A DNA stretch of 64,000 nt from assembly GCA_050874905.1 (NCBI GenBank), contig JBNMLP010000011.1:1-64000 (forward strand). Direction: 5' to 3'. Source of the stretch: NC2004 sp050874905. GTDB taxonomy: Bacteria; Bacillota; Clostridia; Lachnospirales; Lachnospiraceae. Each line of letters opens with the position of its first letter. Positions within the stretch are counted from its first letter, which is position 1. Under the pieces are notes generated by a model that saw only the letters and a list, made by a program, of their open reading frames with translations, did not search any database and had not been told where the DNA came from. Of this stretch, positions 51,492 to 59,750 are shown piece after piece. The position numbers were made by a program, and so were the translations under genes.

Positions 51492-52182
51492 CGATACGAT
51501 ACCCCACTCCCCAGACAGTCTTAATGTAATTTGGTTTTCTGGAATTTTCTCCTAATTTTTCCCGGATATGAGCAATGTGCGCCATCACTGTATTATTGCT
51601 GTCCATATACTTCTCATTCCAGACCGCTTCAAACAATGCCTCCGAAGATACCACTTTTCCCCGGTTTTGAAACAAATATAAAACAATCGAAAATTCCAGC
51701 GGAGTCAACGGCACTTCTTTTCCAAAAAGCGTACAGCTATGTGTCTTTTCATCAATTTCCAATCCATTGTATTCATACCGGCTCTCCTGCTCCATTTTAT
51801 TTTGAGCCTGATTATACTTTTTCGTTCTGCGAAGCTGCGCACGCACACGCGCGATCACTTCCAACGGATTAAATGGCTTTGTGATATAATCATCGGCACC
51901 AAGTGTCATTCCCTTGATCTTATCTGCATCTTCACATTTTGCCGTCAGCATAATGATCGGGAAAAATAAATGCGTCCGGATCTTCTGGCACAAAGTAAAT
52001 CCATCCATATCAGGAAGCATAATATCCAGCAATGCCAGATCGATCCTTGTATGCTCCAGACATGCAAGTGCATCTGTCGCATTATAAAATTTCTTTACAC
52101 GATAGCCGTCATTTTCCAAATATACTTCAATGAGATCCGCAATCTCTTTCTCATCATCTACCACTAAAATGGTTTCTTCCAC
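51484..52182 (-). CDS. VanR-like response regulator (OmpR family)
   Basis: A 232-residue regulator with a receiver domain (D53 in LALLDIMLPDMDGF, K in DYITKPFNPLEVIA) and an OmpR-type winged helix (TPLEFSIVLYLFQNRGKVVS; MAHIAHIREKLGENSRKPNY). It would be phosphorylated by the VanS-like kinase encoded next to it. Start is GTG with AAAGGAGGA upstream. No van resistance genes are visible, so the regulon is unknown; the C39 and VanZ-like genes nearby are candidates. Confidence 0.93.
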   Translation of the reverse strand: MEETILVVDDEKEIADLIEVYLENDGYRVKKFYNATDALACLEHTRIDLALLDIMLPDMDGFTLCQKIRTHLFFPIIMLTAKCEDADKIKGMTLGADDYITKPFNPLEVIARVRAQLRRTKKYNQAQNKMEQESRYEYNGLEIDEKTHSCTLFGKEVPLTPLEFSIVLYLFQNRGKVVSSEALFEAVWNEKYMDSNNTVMAHIAHIREKLGENSRKPNYIKTVWGVGYRIDE

Positions 52183-52206
52183 GCAAGCTCCTCCTTTGGA
52201 CCGTCA

Positions 52207-52239
52207 CTTTCGACTGTCATTTCCTCACTTCATCGAAAG
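52207..52239 (-). promoter_or_regulatory. Inverted repeat in the vanR-like leader
   Basis: CTTTCGA (52207-52213) and TCGAAAG (52233-52239) lie between the promoter and the start codon of the regulator. They could form a leader hairpin or an operator for autoregulation. Confidence 0.35.
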
Positions 52240-52268
52240 AGCATTCCTTTTACTGCTCATTCACATTC

Positions 52269-52277
52269 ATTATAGCA
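52269..52277 (-). promoter_or_regulatory. Extended -10 promoter for the VanRS-like operon
   Basis: Minus strand TGCTATAAT, a perfect extended -10, about 90 bases before the GTG start. The -35 region is poor, as expected for a promoter that needs an activator such as its own response regulator. Confidence 0.6.
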
Positions 52278-52297
52278 TAGGCAGAAGCTTTCATTTC

Positions 52298-53329
52298 TTA
52301 TGAATTTATGATTTCTACCACAGGAAACTCTATTACAAAAGTAAAACCTGCTCCATAAACAGATGTTACGTTAAGCGTAACATGCAGCACCTCTGCCATT
52401 TTCTGCGCCAGATAAAGTCCCATTCCCGTTGCCTTTCTCCGGCTTTCATCCCCTTCCCCGGTAAATCCTTTGTCAAATAAAAATGGCAGTTCACTCTGTT
52501 TTACCCCGATTCCATTATCCTCTATAATGAGCCTTATCTTTTTCTCCCTCTCGACCGCAATACGGATCCAGTGTTCCTCCTTTGTTTCATCTACATATTT
52601 GCAGGAATTATAAAGTGCCTGCGATAACAGAAACAATAGTCCCCGCTCATCACTTAAAACCTCCTCCTCTTTCGTATCCAACCGGATCTTAATTCCCTTT
52701 TCTTTCAAAAACGGCTGTTTTTCCAGCAGTGCCTCCTGAATAAGGAGTGGAAGGGAGATCCGTTTGAATACCACATCCTTATGTGCCGACATCAATCTCG
52801 CATAATACAATAGCTGCATGATCTGTTCTTCCATCCGGCGATGAACATAAGAAAAACGCTCTGCCAAAAAAGGCGTCATTTCTTTTTGCCGGTTCTCCAA
52901 TAAAAGCTGCAGCAAGGAAAGGGGTACCTTCATTTCATGTACCCAGTTTTCCGTGTATTCCTCATAATCCTCGCGCCGTACCTGTTCCGTTTTGCGAAGT
53001 CCCTCCTGCTCCAGCAAAAGCTCCCGAAGGACAAGGAAACGCTCCATTTCATTCCGGGAAAGCTGTGGCAGTGCCTCATCATTTCCCTGCTTCCATTCCG
53101 CCAGAAAATGATCAAACGACCTCTGCCGTTCCGTTTCCCGTCTGACAAGCAACAAAAACAAAATGGCAAACACCAGTATATAACACAGGAATAAGCAGAT
53201 TCCAATAGAGAAAAAAGCCTTTGGATTCACCAGCCATAAAAAGAATGTTGTAATGCCCATCAAAAGGAACAGTATGGCAAATAAGTACCCGTATTCCCGC
53301 ATATCTATATTTTTTCTCTTATCCTTCAA
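52298..53329 (-). CDS. BceS-like intramembrane-sensing histidine kinase
   Basis: A 343-residue kinase with two TM helices (about 14-34 and 39-62) and almost no outside loop, the layout of BceS-type kinases that sense through the ABC transporter. The HisKA box is ENWVHEMKVPLSLLQLLLEN with H131; the ATPase part has EDNGIGVKQSELPFLFDKGF and GMGLYLAQKMAEVL. Start is TTG with GGGAG nine bases upstream. It is the last gene of the bceABRS-like operon. Confidence 0.92.
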   Translation of the reverse strand: MKDKRKNIDMREYGYLFAILFLLMGITTFFLWLVNPKAFFSIGICLFLCYILVFAILFLLLVRRETERQRSFDHFLAEWKQGNDEALPQLSRNEMERFLVLRELLLEQEGLRKTEQVRREDYEEYTENWVHEMKVPLSLLQLLLENRQKEMTPFLAERFSYVHRRMEEQIMQLLYYARLMSAHKDVVFKRISLPLLIQEALLEKQPFLKEKGIKIRLDTKEEEVLSDERGLLFLLSQALYNSCKYVDETKEEHWIRIAVEREKKIRLIIEDNGIGVKQSELPFLFDKGFTGEGDESRRKATGMGLYLAQKMAEVLHVTLNVTSVYGAGFTFVIEFPVVEIINS

Positions 53330-53335
53330 GCACCC

Positions 53336-54004
53336 TTACTCCCTTCTCAACCGATATCCAATGCCGCGCACCGTTTCCACACGATCTTTTAAGCCCAGCT
53401 CCTTCAATGTATGCCGTAATCTGGTCATTGTAACCTGCAATGCATTTTCATCAATGTATTCCTTGGTTCCCCAAAGAGCAAGAAACAAATCCTCCTTCGG
53501 CACCGTTTCTCCCATATGCTGCAAAAGAGTAACCATGATCTGTCCTTCCTTTTCCGGCAGCACCTTGGACTGATTATTCACACAGATCGTATAGGTCTGC
53601 TCATCCAGCATAAAACCATTTCCGGAAAGCATCTGCGGTCCGGCATAACGGTGCAGCAGATTTTTGATCCGTGCCAGCAGCCGTTCGGTATGACACGGCT
53701 TCGTCAGATAATCATCCGCCCCCAGTTCTAATGCATTTAATTCATCTTTTAAACGGTCGGCACTCGTAAGGATCAGGATTGGCAGATTCTTTTTCTGTTT
53801 CACCAGCCGGCAGATCTCAAAACCGTTCTGCCCCGGAAGTCCCAGATCCAATAAAAGAAGTTCCGCCTCCATGGAAAGGATCGTGCTTGCAGTATCGCGA
53901 AATGTTGTGATCAACAACACCTCGTACCCCGCACACGATAATATTTCTTTTAGTTCCTGACGCAAAAATGCATCGTCCTCCACCAATATGATCCTATTCT
54001 TCAT
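53336..54004 (-). CDS. BceR-like response regulator (OmpR family)
   Basis: A 222-residue regulator with receiver D53 (LLLLDLGLPGQNGFE), DYLTKPCHTERL and an OmpR-type DNA-binding domain (LQVTMTRLRHTLKELGL). In BceRS systems the regulator activates the transporter genes in response to peptide antibiotics. It lies between the permease and kinase genes. A candidate binding site is at 57279-57293. Confidence 0.93.
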   Translation of the reverse strand: MKNRIILVEDDAFLRQELKEILSCAGYEVLLITTFRDTASTILSMEAELLLLDLGLPGQNGFEICRLVKQKKNLPILILTSADRLKDELNALELGADDYLTKPCHTERLLARIKNLLHRYAGPQMLSGNGFMLDEQTYTICVNNQSKVLPEKEGQIMVTLLQHMGETVPKEDLFLALWGTKEYIDENALQVTMTRLRHTLKELGLKDRVETVRGIGYRLRRE

Positions 54005-54023
54005 ATGCCGCTCCTCATTTCTT

Positions 54024-56114
54024 TTATTCTGTACGGGAAAGCTTTTGAAGCTGTCCGATCAATCCATAGCTGTTTTTGATCACCGCTCTCATATAGCAGT
54101 ATTCTACCATAACAAGCCCTACAATAACAACGGCTGCAAGAAGCAGTAACACACCGATCTGTGATTGCAGATCATAAGGGAGAACATGCCGAAACAAAGC
54201 ACTCACTCCAAAAAGGCTGCTGATCATTGCGGTTACCACCGGAACTCCAAAGTACCACTTAATCTGCCGCTTGGAAGAGACAAAAAGCTGCTCCTTCGTA
54301 CAGCCGAGCCGGTACATCGTCCGGTAACGGTCACTCATTTTTTCTTCCTGCATCATATATTGCAGACTGATTGTTGTATTGGCGATCAATAGAAAGATCA
54401 CTGCCAGATAAATGGTCAGATAACTGGCCGCTACAATATAGAACAATTGTCTTCCCATATTCTGCAAATAATTTTCAAATTGAAAACCACTTTTTTGAAG
54501 CAGCGGCAGCACTTCCTGCATGGCATGAAGCAATCCGTGTTCCTTTACATAGGACGCTTTCAGATACCCATTATAATAGGAGCTGATATTCTTTTCATCT
54601 GCCAACTGGGTAAATAACGCATCCGGCACGACCAGACCAAAGCCGATCGTAATACTACGATCCACGACAATATCATCATGACATACCGCCTTAATGTGGT
54701 ACTGTTTTCCATCAATCTCAATCACCGGATCATACGCAAGCAGCTTTTCATACATGTTCTGAATCTTTCCATCACTGTCAAAATCATGATCAATGTAGAT
54801 TGCAAGCTCACCCTCTTTTAACGAAAGTTCTTTCCTGCCTGCATTATGTCGCAAACCATTAAACCCGTTTTCTGCAATCATGTATGGGGAAGTACTAAGA
54901 TAAAACTGCTCCTGATCCTGAAACAATTCCCGATCCTGCCCCTTCAGATGCGTGGCAGCTTTCTTTAGATCATCCGTCTGATAGGAAACGATCCTATCCA
55001 CTCCACTGTCTTTCCCATAATCACATTCTGCATGCAGCATGCATACGCTGACCTTCTGCCATTTGGAAAATAGTGAAGCAATCTCCTTCTCCTGAGTCCA
55101 ATTTAAAAACTGTGCCTCATCCGATTCTTCGTAAACCTCTGCCGTCACATCCATCGTATGTTCCGTACTTGTTTTTGCGTTGCTTAAAGCGATTGCAATT
55201 CCATATCCAAAACAGACAATTCCGAGCAAAATGAGTAAGGAAGACACGGTAAGGGAAGTTGTCTTTTGGAACACATTTTCCTGTAACTGGCGAAAGGTGA
55301 AAATGGAAAGCTGTTCCTTGCTTTTGGTTCCGCTCATATGTCCAAATACACCACAGAATCCACCGATCAGCCATCTGCTTCCAATCGCGCCCACAACGAG
55401 CATGATAAGAAACAAAAGGGGAGAAGCCCATGTGCGGTCAACGAAGCAAGCTAACACATAAGCAACTATTAACAAAACGCTTCCAAGAAAAAACCAGATA
55501 CGCCCGGTTGGCATCTTGTGCTTTTTTTCCGGCTCCTCGCTCTTTCGGAGCAGATGATCCGGCTCTTTCCGTACCAGCTTTGCACTTAAAATGATATTTG
55601 CAAACAGCTTCACTCCGAAAAATCCAAGCGAAGTAAGTAAAAGGGAAGAAAGGGAAAAGGAAAACTGATGTCCAATGATCCCCAGTCCAATGATCCGCGC
55701 GGTTACAAGGCTGATTCCTTCCGAAAGCAGCACTGCAACAGGAAGACCGATCACTAAAGAACGGACACTACTTGCAACATCGGAAAGCATCAAAAAGAAA
55801 AATAATCTGCTTCGCTTCATTCCGAGCATCAGCATTACTCCAAATTCATGCTTCTGTCGTTCCAACTGATATTTCTGTGCAAAATAAATAAGGAAAAAGA
55901 CGAGGAAAAGAGCCAGTACAAACACAACATTCAAAAGCATGTAAAGCGTATTGACCGCATCACTTTCCATTTTATGAAGAAATACCATTACGTCCTGCTT
56001 CGGCAAAGCCAGCACCACATAGCAGGCAATGATCGCAATGATCAGGCAGGCATAATAAATTCCATTTTCTTTTCTGCTTTTTTTGTTATTTCGCCGTATC
56101 TGATTAAAAAACAT
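54024..56114 (-). CDS. BceB-like ABC transporter permease (FtsX domains)
   Basis: About 696 residues with ten TM helices and a large outside domain (about 315-520) between TM7 and TM8, the hallmark of BceB-type permeases. FtsX-like patterns are FGVMLMLGMKRSRLFFFLML near the start and MYRLGCTKEQLFVSSKRQIK near the end. Such permeases detect bacitracin-type or lantibiotic peptides and signal to the kinase. ATG 56114, beginning MFFNQIRRNNKKSRKENG, was chosen because GGGAGG lies upstream; it overlaps the ATPase gene end. Confidence 0.93.
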   Translation of the reverse strand: MFFNQIRRNNKKSRKENGIYYACLIIAIIACYVVLALPKQDVMVFLHKMESDAVNTLYMLLNVVFVLALFLVFFLIYFAQKYQLERQKHEFGVMLMLGMKRSRLFFFLMLSDVASSVRSLVIGLPVAVLLSEGISLVTARIIGLGIIGHQFSFSLSSLLLTSLGFFGVKLFANIILSAKLVRKEPDHLLRKSEEPEKKHKMPTGRIWFFLGSVLLIVAYVLACFVDRTWASPLLFLIMLVVGAIGSRWLIGGFCGVFGHMSGTKSKEQLSIFTFRQLQENVFQKTTSLTVSSLLILLGIVCFGYGIAIALSNAKTSTEHTMDVTAEVYEESDEAQFLNWTQEKEIASLFSKWQKVSVCMLHAECDYGKDSGVDRIVSYQTDDLKKAATHLKGQDRELFQDQEQFYLSTSPYMIAENGFNGLRHNAGRKELSLKEGELAIYIDHDFDSDGKIQNMYEKLLAYDPVIEIDGKQYHIKAVCHDDIVVDRSITIGFGLVVPDALFTQLADEKNISSYYNGYLKASYVKEHGLLHAMQEVLPLLQKSGFQFENYLQNMGRQLFYIVAASYLTIYLAVIFLLIANTTISLQYMMQEEKMSDRYRTMYRLGCTKEQLFVSSKRQIKWYFGVPVVTAMISSLFGVSALFRHVLPYDLQSQIGVLLLLAAVVIVGLVMVEYCYMRAVIKNSYGLIGQLQKLSRTE

Positions 56115-56874
56115 TGACACTACCCCCTCCCAGCTGTGCAAGCACATCGATGATCCGCTCATAATACTGTGTCCTTGTTTCTTCTTCCCGTTCTCTGCGA
56201 AGCTCATGGAAGATCACACCATCCTGAATGAACAAGATTCTGGAACAATAGCTCGCCGCATTGGCATCGTGTGTTACCATCATGATCGTAGCCTCACGCA
56301 TCACATTAAGCTCCAATAGTTTCTCCATCAGGCTTTTGGCATTTTTACTGTCGAGCGCGCCGGTCGGTTCATCCGCCAGAATAAGCTCCGGATTCAAGAT
56401 CAGGGCTCTGGCAGCCGCAATGCGCTGCTTTTGTCCACCAGACATCTGTGCCGGAAATTTATCTAAAACATCCGTAATCTCCAAAAACTTTGCCAGATCC
56501 TCGATCCGTTTTTCTGAATCATGATCCAGTTTCTTATGGATCACAAGCGGCATCTTAATATTCTCTCTGCCTGTCAGGTTATCCAGCAATTCAAACGTCT
56601 GGAATAAGTAGCCAATCTTGTTTCCACGATAGGAAGCCAGTTTTCTTCCACGGAAATCAGCAATGTTTTCTCCGTTCAGAAGAATCGTACCGGATGTTGG
56701 ACGGATCATGGTGGACACACAATTTAAAAGTGTGGTTTTACCGGAACCGCTGCTTCCCATGATACCTAAAAACTCACCTTTCATCACAGTAAGATCCAAG
56801 CCATTTAATGCTTTTGTGACATTATCCTTTATTCCATATTCTTTTGTTAAACCTTCAATCTCAAATAATTTCAT
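56104..56874 (-). CDS. BceA-like ABC transporter ATPase
   Basis: A 256-residue ATPase: Walker A GSSGSGKTT at 40-48, signature MSGGQKQRIAAARAL, Walker B LILADEPTGALDSK and the His switch in MMVTHDANAASYC. It powers the BceB-like permease in removing antimicrobial peptides from their lipid target. ATG 56874 (MKLFEIEGLTKEYG) was chosen for its GGAG site; the frame is open 25 codons further but without a site. The leader before it is unusually long, about 370 bases. Confidence 0.94.
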   Translation of the reverse strand: MKLFEIEGLTKEYGIKDNVTKALNGLDLTVMKGEFLGIMGSSGSGKTTLLNCVSTMIRPTSGTILLNGENIADFRGRKLASYRGNKIGYLFQTFELLDNLTGRENIKMPLVIHKKLDHDSEKRIEDLAKFLEITDVLDKFPAQMSGGQKQRIAAARALILNPELILADEPTGALDSKNAKSLMEKLLELNVMREATIMMVTHDANAASYCSRILFIQDGVIFHELRREREEETRTQYYERIIDVLAQLGGGSVNVF

Positions 56875-57049
56875 AGGGGTTCTCTCCTTTTCATTTTTCA
56901 TTATTACTACCATATCTTCATTCACAATCCATTCCTTTATTAACTCCAAACATCTATTTACTTTTCAACTTTATAATTCACGAATCTGCATGCCTCTCCG
57001 TTACTCTTACAAAGTCTCATGCTTCCCATTTCAATATTTGGACTTATGC

Positions 57050-57223
57050 ATCCTTCCGTAATCGCCCCATGTGGGAATCAGTATTTTACAAGGCTCATTT
57101 GCACTCGCCGGTGCTTATGCCCCGTGTTTTGGGGCATAAGCACCGCTGCGTAGTGCAACGAAGCGAAAGCGTGCCATGTAAAATATCTGATCCCACAAAA
57201 GGGGCGACTTCATGTGAAGGATC
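57050..57223. repeat. Long imperfect palindrome (174 bp), MITE- or REP-like
   Basis: The outer arms pair in blocks: ATCCTTC (57050-57056) with GAAGGAT (57217-57223), CGCCCC (57063-57068) with GGGGCG (57201-57206), and TGTGGGAATCAGTATTTTAC (from 57070) with GTAAAATATCTGATCCCACA (to 57197, few mismatches). The centre is a perfect 14-bp stem, GGTGCTTATGCCCC (57110-57123) and GGGGCATAAGCACC (57131-57144), flanked by TTGCACT/AGTGCAA. It carries no open frame of interest. This is the layout of a non-autonomous mobile palindrome or a large RNA structure; which of these is not decided. Confidence 0.75.
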
Positions 57224-57248
57224 GCAGAAAGCTTAAGCTGTTGATAGT

Positions 57249-57257
57249 AGTATAGCA
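57249..57257 (-). promoter_or_regulatory. Extended -10 promoter of the bceA operon
   Basis: Minus strand TGCTATACT with no good -35, as usual for promoters that depend on an activator. It lies upstream of the long palindrome, so the palindrome would be part of the mRNA leader. Confidence 0.5.
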
Positions 57258-57278
57258 GGGTGAAAAGAAAAATAACAC

Positions 57279-57293
57279 TTACAGGTTTTGTAA
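57279..57293 (-). promoter_or_regulatory. Candidate BceR operator dyad
   Basis: TTACA, five bases, TGTAA: an exact dyad placed just upstream of the -35 position of the bceA promoter. It resembles the TNACA-N4-TGTAA motif I recall for BceR-like regulators, with one extra base in the spacer. Binding is inferred. Confidence 0.5.
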
Positions 57294-57302
57294 GGAAAGC
57301 AT

Positions 57303-57330
57303 AAAAAACGAGACGACCAAAGTCGTCTCG
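57303..57330 (-). terminator. Terminator of the MATE exporter gene
   Basis: CGAGACGAC (57309-57317), loop CAAA plus one base, GTCGTCTCG (57322-57330); six A on the left give the T-run for the minus strand. The stop of the exporter gene is at 57380. Confidence 0.88.
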
Positions 57331-57379
57331 CAAAAACCTAACTTTGAAGGAGCACCTCAATGTCCTGCACCAGCTTCTC

Positions 57380-58741
57380 TTACCTTGTAATGTTATTTAA
57401 CCACTTATATTTCTTATAATGGATATACACCACAGGAATCTTCACAAATTCATCCAATGTCAGGATAAAGGCAACAACGAGCACCGGCCACCGGAATACA
57501 AAGGCTGCCAGCAACGCCGCCGGTACGATCACAACCCATAGCGTAACCAGATCACACACCATTCCAAATTTTGTATCTCCTCCTGCCGGAAAGATTCCTG
57601 CAATGATTGTAGAATTCAGAGAATTTCCAATGATATAATATGCCGCCATAAACAGCATCGCTTTTAAGTAGATCTTCGCCTGCGCACTGAGTGAGACAAG
57701 CGGCAACACGAGCGGAATAAGTGCTAATATCACCAGACCGGATAATACCCCGATGGCAATGGATAACCGCACAAAACTGCCTCCGGCTTTTTTCGCGTCA
57801 TCAAGTTCTCCGCGTCCCAGCATTTGTCCTATAATAATTCCTACACCGGCGGCAATTCCCCAGCACAGACTGGCGATCATGCTTCTAACGATGTTGGTGA
57901 TCGCGTTCGCTGCGGTCGCATCGGTTCCAAGATGTCCCATGATGACGGAATACATTGTGATTCCTCCACCCCATCCCAGCTGATTGAACAAAAGCGGCAG
58001 CGTATAGTGCCAGTAATCCTTATGAAGTACCTTGCTTGCACCGCCAAAAACATAGCCAAGCCGCAGTGGGACGCATTTGCCCCGGAATAATACGATCAAA
58101 ACTACTACGACCTCAAATACACGGGCGAGCACGGTAGCCAGCGCTGCTCCGGCAATCCCCATCGCAGGCAGACCAAACAAACCAAAAATGAATACCGCAT
58201 TTAAGAAAATGTTGATCACAACCGAGAGGGAACCGATCAACGAGCTTAATCCTGCTCTGCCGCATACCTTCATAATGCAAAAATATACCTGCGAAAACCC
58301 GGTCAGTACAAAGGACAATGACACGGTTCTTAAATACGTAGCTCCGGCACTGATCAGCACCTGATCCGAGGTAAAGATCCGCATGATCGCCCCCGGAATA
58401 AACAGCGCAGCACACGTAAAGAGTAATCCAACAAGCAGTGCATAACGCATCGCGATCGCTAAAATCTGTTCCACGGATTTCATATCCTTCTTACCGTAAT
58501 ACTGGGATGCCATAACCGTTGTACCGGAAATAAAAGCCCCATAAAACAAACTGTAAACAAATGCCACCTGCGTTGCCAGCGATGAAGCAGACAGCGAATT
58601 CTGATCCAAAAATCCCAGCATGATCGCATCTGCAGCACTCACTGCCGATGACATCAAATACTGAAATGCAATCGGTGTCACAAGGGACACCAGCAATTTA
58701 TAGATCATTTTCTTCTTTTCTTTTTCTTTTGTATCGACCAT
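57380..58741 (-). CDS. MATE family efflux transporter
   Basis: A 453-residue protein with twelve TM helices. MATE motifs are visible: SAADAIMLGFLDQNSLSASS in TM1-2, GTTVMASQYYGKKDMKSVEQ, and the second half with ATAANAITNIVRSMIASLCW. It exports drugs or metabolites using a Na+ or H+ gradient; the substrate cannot be told. Start ATG with GGGAGGAG upstream. It lies 24 bp after the CmpB-like gene and is probably co-transcribed with it. Confidence 0.92.
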   Translation of the reverse strand: MVDTKEKEKKKMIYKLLVSLVTPIAFQYLMSSAVSAADAIMLGFLDQNSLSASSLATQVAFVYSLFYGAFISGTTVMASQYYGKKDMKSVEQILAIAMRYALLVGLLFTCAALFIPGAIMRIFTSDQVLISAGATYLRTVSLSFVLTGFSQVYFCIMKVCGRAGLSSLIGSLSVVINIFLNAVFIFGLFGLPAMGIAGAALATVLARVFEVVVVLIVLFRGKCVPLRLGYVFGGASKVLHKDYWHYTLPLLFNQLGWGGGITMYSVIMGHLGTDATAANAITNIVRSMIASLCWGIAAGVGIIIGQMLGRGELDDAKKAGGSFVRLSIAIGVLSGLVILALIPLVLPLVSLSAQAKIYLKAMLFMAAYYIIGNSLNSTIIAGIFPAGGDTKFGMVCDLVTLWVVIVPAALLAAFVFRWPVLVVAFILTLDEFVKIPVVYIHYKKYKWLNNITR

Positions 58742-58765
58742 TCTTCTCTCCTCCCCTATATATGC

Positions 58766-59398
58766 CTACGAAATCAGATCCTCCCCCGTAAGCATCCGTT
58801 TGTTCTTAATATCATATCTCCATAAGGAATAAAGACTTCCAGATCGCAATATGCGAAAAGCATTGACCAGAAAATCCACGACCAGAATAACTGTCAACGC
58901 CAGTCCTAACAGCATGGCATGTCCCCGATCCATTCCTTCCAGCAACTGCATCAACGGGGTAAATACCTTTCCCATAACAACCGTAATGATCGTTGCAAAT
59001 CCACAACTTGTCGGTACCGAGGTATACTTCGTCACATGCAGCGGCAGACGGGAATAATTCCACAATTCCACTTTGGAGATCCCCTCTACAATACTTCCAA
59101 GCAGTACCTCACAAATGCTTACCACCAAAAAGGCAAGCAGGAAATAGCAGAGAATCCGAAGCACCTTTCTTGTAAGGAACAGCTTTCTGCCAAACAGTTT
59201 CATCTTTCCCGGTGTACCAAACAAAAAATAAAATCCAAGGATCAACAGACCATAACCAAGCAAAAATGGAGCATTCATATTCCGGTTATCGATAAATCCC
59301 TTTGTAAATGCCAGCCAGATGTTCTCCACGACAAATCCCGCAAAAGACACGATTGCAAGCATGATCAGATATGTACTGATGTGATACTGTGTTATCAT
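58766..59398 (-). CDS. CmpB-like putative ABC transporter permease (PF06541 type)
   Basis: A 210-residue membrane protein with about five TM helices. The segment FAGFVVENIWLAFTKGFIDN with NMNAPFLLGYGLLILG matches the CmpB-type family (ABC_trans_CmpB), a group named as permease but without proven transport. ATG 59398 was chosen, with AAAGGG eight bases upstream; the frame also has a GTG at 59407. It is first in an operon with the MATE gene. Confidence 0.78.
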   Translation of the reverse strand: MITQYHISTYLIMLAIVSFAGFVVENIWLAFTKGFIDNRNMNAPFLLGYGLLILGFYFLFGTPGKMKLFGRKLFLTRKVLRILCYFLLAFLVVSICEVLLGSIVEGISKVELWNYSRLPLHVTKYTSVPTSCGFATIITVVMGKVFTPLMQLLEGMDRGHAMLLGLALTVILVVDFLVNAFRILRSGSLYSLWRYDIKNKRMLTGEDLIS

Positions 59399-59451
59399 GA
59401 CACTCACCCTTTCTTCTATCGTAAAAAGACTAGTTTTTCTATGTATAGGGG

Positions 59452-59481
59452 ATTATATACCCGAACCCCCGACAGATGCAA
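59452..59481 (-). promoter_or_regulatory. Promoter of the CmpB-like/MATE operon
   Basis: Minus strand TTGCAT (59476-59481), 18-base spacer, TATAAT (59452-59457), about 55 bases before the start. Confidence 0.6.
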
Positions 59482-59514
59482 GCAAAAAAGGACAAATATT
59501 TTTTATCTTTTTGC

Positions 59515-59543
59515 TTGACAGTCCATCCATTTTTTGTTATTAT
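59515..59543 (+). promoter_or_regulatory. Promoter of the tRNA-Gly pair
   Basis: TTGACA (59515-59520), 17-base spacer, TATTAT (59538-59543), 27 bases before the first tRNA gene. The -35 is a perfect match. Confidence 0.7.
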
Positions 59544-59570
59544 ACTAATCGTGTCAAGCAGACAACATAT

Positions 59571-59642
59571 GCGCGAGTGGCTCAGTGGTGGAGCGTCTCC
59601 TTGCCAAGGAGAAGGTCGCGGGTTCGATCCCCGTCTCGCGCT
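59571..59642 (+). tRNA. tRNA-Gly (GCC), copy 1
   Basis: Cloverleaf by eye: acceptor GCGCGAG with CTCGCGC, D arm GGCTCAGTGGTGGAGC, anticodon stem TCTCC/GGAGA around TTGCCAA (anticodon GCC), T arm GCGGGTTCGATCCCCGT. Discriminator T; CCA is not encoded. Confidence 0.96.
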
Positions 59643-59671
59643 TTCCTAATTTCATATTAACAGACAATCAT

Positions 59672-59743
59672 GCGCGAGTGGCTCAGTGGTGGAGCGTCTC
59701 CTTGCCAAGGAGAAGGTCGCGGGTTCGATCCCCGTCTCGCGCT
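59672..59743 (+). tRNA. tRNA-Gly (GCC), copy 2
   Basis: Identical in sequence to copy 1 over its whole length, starting 101 bases later. The short upstream stretch CAGACAA is shared as well, indicating a tandem duplication. T-rich sequence behind it may act as terminator. Confidence 0.96.
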
Positions 59744-59750
59744 TTTATTT

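Larger units (their letters stand above)
56875..57308 (-). other. Long non-coding leader and control region of the bceABRS-like operon
   Basis: Between the MATE terminator and bceA there are over 400 bases without a gene. From right to left on the minus strand they hold a candidate operator (57279-57293), an extended -10 promoter (57249-57257), a 174-bp imperfect palindrome (57050-57223) and about 175 bases of AT-rich sequence. A weaker second promoter-like pair (TTGAAA then TGTAAG) may lie near 57005-57035. I found no convincing small gene inside. Confidence 0.6.
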
